Shown here: one piece after another, positions 59,410 through 64,000 of the stretch
How positions within the stretch are numbered: position 1 is the stretch's first letter
Layout: the number at the start of each line of letters is the position of its first letter
Assembly (NCBI RefSeq): GCF_963678635.1
Contig: NW_026970922.1
Location: 1-64,000 of the forward strand
Origin: Symsagittifera roscoffensis
Lineage: Eukaryota; Xenacoelomorpha; Acoela; Convolutidae
DNA: 64,000 nt
Direction: 5' to 3'
Made by a program: the position numbers and the translations under genes
Notes under the pieces: generated by a model
The model's database searches: none
Told to the model about the DNA's origin: nothing
Seen by the model: the letters and a program-made list of their open reading frames with translations, nothing else

Positions 59410-61280
59410 AGAGGAAGATGATGTAGGGGAATTGGTTCGATACAGCGGAAGTGTTGACCCAACAGTTAAATTACTGAGGTGCAACAAGCATACGATTCAA
59501 AGAAACAATACTGATAGTCTCTATAAGCGCTTCCCCTATCCTAGTTGTGATAGTTTCTTCAAAAAATCTAAATTTCTTACCCAAAAAGTTGTTAGATGTA
59601 AGGATCGAATAGAATCTAATTACCAAATGACTAAATATCATTGCAAAACCCTCTTTTATCATATACAAGTGTTCAATGTTTCAAATTTTGTTTATGACAA
59701 AGTCTTCAATTATCTTCAATTCGATTTTGAGTCGATGCGTAGTCCTTCAGAACAAAACGGAAAAGTTACAAACTACTAATTGTGCAATTGAAAGTGCTTC
59801 AAATTTCAGTCTCCATTTTGAATCCTTCTGACAAAACAATTTTTATGTACAACAAAAACTCACAGAACTTGATCATTCAATTTGTAAGAAACATCGAGCT
59901 GTTGGCTTCGAAGTGCAAGCTCTAAATGGAAACAAAAATTGAATACCTCGAAGTAGCTGTTTAAGAACCAATGAAAATATGTTTGATCAATTGAATGAGC
60001 AAGGCAAGAGCTATTCAAGTGTAATATTTGAGTATGAGGATGAAGGCATAGAGGACACGGAAGAAGCTGGTTCTTCAACCCATACATGATAATAAAAAGA
60101 AGACAACTCATCAATTTGAAAAAAAATAAGAAGAGATATGTGAATATTTTTGCTTTCAACAGCACTAGATATGACTTGAAACTGATCAAGTTCTACCGGA
60201 TCCCCTATATGATTTTCTATAAAAAAGCATCAGTTCACAAATGTTAGATATCTTTCAAGTTTTTGAGACGTACAATTTTGATCTTGTTTCAGATGTTAAA
60301 TGTTTTGGTATTTTAAAACTTATTGACGCAACAAAAATCTTTGAATGATTTTTGATAGTCTCACAGCTAGCGAAACAAAACACTTCTTGTAGGAACGGTT
60401 TGACAACATAGACAAAATTGATTTTCGAGAATTATTACAATATGAAGCATTTTTTATCAAACTGAGATTCAACAATGCGATAGATAAAGTGGTTACCGCG
60501 CTGAAGAAACCAAGAAAAAGTGGGGAGATAAACAACAGGCACTCAAAAAGCTTCAAATCAAGACAGTGCTTCTATTGGATTGGCATAATAACAATTACCT
60601 ACAGAGAGTTGACAGAAAAACCGAAATATCTGTTTTCAAACATTTTTTGCTCTGACACAACGCTTAAGGTGTAGTTCCAACAAAACTTACTCCAAGCAAT
60701 GCAAAAAAATCCAATTTTATCAGAGCAACGGAAATGATAAATCAAAAAAATACGAGAGTCAAAACTTCCTAATCTTGCAAACATATGTCTGCAAAATCTA
60801 CAAAATAATAAGTTTTCGCCTTTGCGAAATGAACAAAGTATTAGTTGAAAAATCAAAGGAATTGCTGGATTTTCCAATTGATTCAGTCGAAAAACGTTGT
60901 TTGACAAGAATTTTTTAGAAACGCTTCGTCTGCAAAAATTTTGTTGGAAAATATGCAAGCCAATGCTACCCGTACTTAATGTGTCACAATACGCTGTACA
61001 CAAGATGGGAGTTTGGAGTCGATATGCAACAATTCAAAGCAAGGCTAAACGGAAAGGCATTTATTAGAAACTTTTTCTGTCCTTTTATTAAGAAACCAGA
61101 CCAAAAGCAGAAAACCAGAAAAAAAACTGTTTTAAGATGCATGGTTTTTAAAGAGAGGCGTTAAACTGTATATGAATCAATGGGATGCTAGTATCACCTC
61201 ATTATAGATACTACCATGAATTAGATTTCCCTGATGGTCCATCGAAAGATGAATTGACACGAGAAAACATTAAAAAGAAT
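59410..61280 (+). pseudogene. Decayed family B DNA polymerase of a large mobile or virus-like DNA element
   Basis: Several separated segments look like one broken polymerase. At 59432-59779 an open stretch has a Cys-rich region (SCDSFF ... VVRCKDR) followed by YLQFDFES (D at 59723), which fits the Exo I D-x-E motif of family B polymerases. At 60140-60190 VNIFAFNSTRYDLKLIK fits Exo II (N...YD). At 60497-60640 a segment containing LLDWHNNNYL is in the right place for an Exo III-like region. All three share one frame (position modulo 3 = 2), although stops and indels lie between them. A weaker match to the polymerase A region is at 60940-60990 in another frame. Exonuclease motifs of this style occur in protein-primed polymerases of Polinton/Maverick-like elements. 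No integrase, protease or capsid gene was recognised. It is not functional. Confidence 0.5.
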
Positions 61281-61508
61281 TAATACGAAATTTAGGAAAA
61301 TTGGGAGAGTGAGAGAAGTTAACAGCCATTGACATGATAAAAATGTTGTCAGAAGTTGCGTTTTATACAAAAAAACCTCTCTCTACAGGTTTCCTTTCAG
61401 CCCAAAAAAGCGGTTCATTTTTGGGTAAACTCAGTGTGACTCAAAGACTGAATATATATGAGAATACTTTGTATGAAGTTGAGTTGCTACAATCTACAGT
61501 TGAGCAAA
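61180..61508 (+). repeat. Inverted-repeat arm 1 (partner 62315-62625)
   Basis: About 320 bp from ggatgctagtatcacctc to ctacagttgagc. The reverse complement of 62315-62625 matches along most of its length (for example gagaaaacattaaaaag and gaatactttgtatgaa are shared), with scattered differences and small indels. It lies directly after the polymerase fossil, suggesting rearrangement within the same element. Confidence 0.75.
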
Positions 61509-62130
61509 GAGAGCCCAGATTTGCTGACTTTTCATACTGTAGTTAGCCAAGTCGAGATTGTTGGAGTTTTACTGCATATTTCTTCACAAGATTTGGAATG
61601 CAACTTACTTTATAGAAACCGAGATTCATACAAACCCACTTTGCTTACCTCCTGCGGAGAAAGTTATATACATATTTATTCCAACAGATAAGAGCACGAT
61701 TTTTGAAAAACTGAGGGAGAATGACTGAAAATATTCTTTTAAAATTAAGTTTTTCCTTCGAACGTGCTGCAATTCTCCTTAAAAAGCACAATGAACACCA
61801 AGAGCCTGGACATTTTAAAGAGAAATGAAGGCACAGAGAGAGGCTCTGTTCATGCAGAAAGTCCTATTTCTGCTGTAGCAATAGGTCACTTAAATTCAAA
61901 CTAACCAGAAAAAAATAAATAAACGAGTTCTAACGGATTCTGAAGATGGACCTATGGCAAAAAAATGGGGAGTAAACGATAAAACAATCGTTTTATCATC
62001 ATCAAAAATAGAATAGAGAACAGTTAATCAAACGATTGCTACATATGAATAAATAAAGAAAGAAACACTGTAATTTTATTCAAAGCTTTAATTTCAAGAT
62101 GAAGACAGATCCATTCTTTTTATGAGAAAG
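61485..62130 (+). repeat. Direct repeat unit 1 (partner 62984-63620)
   Basis: Shares an ordered set of blocks with 62984-63620: acctacagttgagca-type start, gagagccca, catactgtagt, gaatgtgttgcaattctc-type block, agaaagtcctatt, and tagagaacagtaaatca-type end. Divergence is greater than in the 7-13 kb duplication, so it is older. Both copies contain short coding-like stretches broken by stops. Confidence 0.7.
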
Positions 62131-62314
62131 GATCTGATACAGTGTAAACAAAATACTTACTATGAAAACTTTTCAAAGACATCTTCAAGGTTATAAAAAG
62201 TGGTTATAAAAAGTCAAAAATTGAAGTTTCTGAAAACTACTAACCAGGAAAAACTTGTTTTCTTGCATTACTTTGTAAGGAAGGGTATGTTTTGTTAGTA
62301 ACTTTCAGATAAAA

Positions 62315-62625
62315 ATTTGCTCAACTGTAGATTGTAGCAACTCAAATTCATACAAAGTATTCTCATTTGTACTCAGTCTTTTGGCCAACTGAATAAAACC
62401 AAAAAAAGAACAGTTTTTTTGGCTGTTAGGAAACCTTTAGAGAGAGGTCTTTTGTATGAAAAGCAAGTTCTGACAAGATTTTCTATCATGTCAATATTTT
62501 TGAACTTTTCTCACTCTCCCACGTTTCTTAAATTTCGTATCATTTCTTTTTAATGTTTTCTCGGGTCAATTCATCTATCTTGACCCATCAGGGAAATCTA
62601 GTTTATAGTAGCATCCTATAATGAT
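62315..62625 (-). repeat. Inverted-repeat arm 2 (partner 61180-61508)
   Basis: Reverse-complement partner of 61180-61508. Roughly 85% identical by eye. About 800 bp separate the arms. Confidence 0.75.
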
Positions 62626-62681
62626 GTGATAGTAGCATCGCTTAGATTCATGCCAATTAGCAATCTTTAGAATGATATGTA

Positions 62682-62764
62682 TGAGAGCCTATGAATTAAG
62701 ATAAGGAATAACTTGTTTTCTTACAATATATCATAAGGGAATGATGTTAGTTCATAGGCTCTCA
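62682..62764. repeat. Palindrome with perfect 14-bp arms
   Basis: TGAGAGCCTATGAA at 62682-62695 is repeated inverted at 62751-62764. The loop resembles the sequence at about 62240-62300 (aacttgttttctta...), another sign of shuffling in this block. Confidence 0.7.
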
Positions 62765-62983
62765 AACACTGCCGAGAAGCATCTTAATGGTTGCTAACTA
62801 GACAATTTTGAGTGCCGAGACTCTTCAAAAAATATTATATTTTTATCTCAAACCTCGTAGCACAAAGCATGGCAAAACTATATACCTATTTTAATAGATG
62901 GGAGTTTTTATTCCCTTTTTTAATACATGACTTCTAGGCCAGTGAGGCTGAATGCAGCTGATAATACATCGTAAGATGTTGAG

Positions 62984-63620
62984 TTCATACAACCTACAGT
63001 TGAGCACAGAGAGCCCAAGTTTGCTGAACTTTGCATACTGTAGTATGCCGAGTCGAGAATGAAGGAGTTATACGCTTATTTTCCTCAAGTAATGTGATGT
63101 GTGTAACTGTGAAGAAATTTAGATTCACACAGACCAATTTTTGTTAGTTCTTCTTGAGAAAAAATAATACCACTTTGTTCAAAAAGATAAAAACATAATT
63201 TGGGAAAAACAAAGGGAGAATCACATCAGGAACTCTTTCAAGGCCTATGCAACAATCAAATTTTTCCTTTGAATGTGTTGCAATTCTCACGCAAAATTCA
63301 CGATAGCGAGAGCATAGACTTTTTAAAGAGGAATTTAAATGTACAATGTTGCTCAATTTATGTAGAAAGTCCTATTGTTGGTAATACAACAAGTCAGATA
63401 AATCCAAACTTACCAGCAAAAGAAAAATTGAAAGAGTTTTAGAAGATTTTGAAGATGGAGATGGGGCAAATTTTAGGAAAATACTTGATAAAACCAATCA
63501 TTTTATTATCAACAGAAAGAGTATAGAGAACAGTAAATCATATGATTGCTACCAATGAACAAACAAAGAAAGAAAAAAGTTATTTTAAAGCAGAGCATAA
63601 AGTTCAAGATGAGGTCAAAA
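62984..63620 (+). repeat. Direct repeat unit 2 (partner 61485-62130)
   Basis: Second, diverged copy of the 61485-62130 segment, in the same order and orientation. Confidence 0.7.
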
Positions 63621-64000
63621 CTATTCATTTTATAAGGAAGGGTCATTGTCATAAAATGAATGGTATAAACACAAAAACTAGGTACATTTTATGTAGTGAT
63701 TACAAAATGCTTTATAAGATGCAATGAAATTTTAAAAGTTTTGTTTTTCAAACTCTTATCTCATAATACTTGACTTCTTCAAAGTGGTAGAAGCTAAGTT
63801 TTTTCTGAAAAGTACTATCTGAACTTACAATCAGAAAGTTTTCCTAAGAAAAAATTTTACAATCTTTATTTACATAGGCTGTAGAGGATCCTAATGATTG
63901 CTAATTTGGCAAACGCGGGTAACAAAAATGCTCGAATTTTAATATCTTAATATCTTAATTGTTGTATCATAATACATAGAAAAACAATTAACCTATCTTA
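63621..64000. other. AT-rich end of window, nothing recognised
   Basis: No repeat, ORF of interest or terminus of the preceding element was found. Confidence 0.6.

Overview
The window is nuclear DNA of an animal. It is AT-rich (roughly 30% GC by eye) and dominated by introns and mobile-element remnants. The only convincing protein-coding gene is a class A (rhodopsin-type) G protein-coupled receptor on the + strand, with features of the neuropeptide receptor group. Seven exons lie at 276-543, 24657-24861, 37827-38102, 44513-44735, 45014-45130, 46053-46129 and 50677-50881. All six splice junctions keep the reading frame, and together they encode TM1 to the stop codon (456 residues). The first exon(s), with the N-terminus, lie upstream of base 1. 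The exons are much more GC-rich than the introns, which reach 24 kb. I cannot name the species: the receptor shows only that it is a metazoan, and the repeats match nothing I can identify by name.

The introns hold several high-copy families. Family A (about 530 bp, 22 full, near-full, split or truncated copies plus terminal fragments, both orientations) starts TTGTTCCGAC and ends with a small hairpin (AGGGC-TTC-GCCCT) followed by GATACGAGCAGTCTTG. Its inverted repeat is asymmetric: at the very 5' end, but about 45 bp inside the 3' end. That is the layout of non-autonomous Helitron2/Helentron-like elements. Family C (54140, 45418, about 47510) has the same architecture with other sequence. Family B has termini like CAGTGGCGGATYTAGG. 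Family E (about 200 bp, TIR ATTACGAGGCCAAACTGTGC) has one 1.55-kb long form carrying a palindromic minisatellite. Single TIR or foldback elements occur at 5370-6198, 14344-14496, 29036-29247 and 43950-44147.

Large structures: a near-identical 3.35-kb tandem duplication (7091-10439 / 10440-13624); an inverted duplication (15114-15914 / 19907-22274) whose right arm was later split by the long family E element; and a 200-N assembly gap (30308-30507) that falls inside repeats.

Downstream of the receptor (about 58.9-63.6 kb) the character changes. There are fewer family A copies. A decayed open reading frame keeps exonuclease motifs of a family B DNA polymerase of the type carried by Polinton/Maverick-like or other large DNA elements. 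It is followed by internally duplicated and inverted segments. It is broken by stops and frameshifts and is not functional.

Most short ORFs in the window are chance frames in AT-rich repeats and were not annotated.
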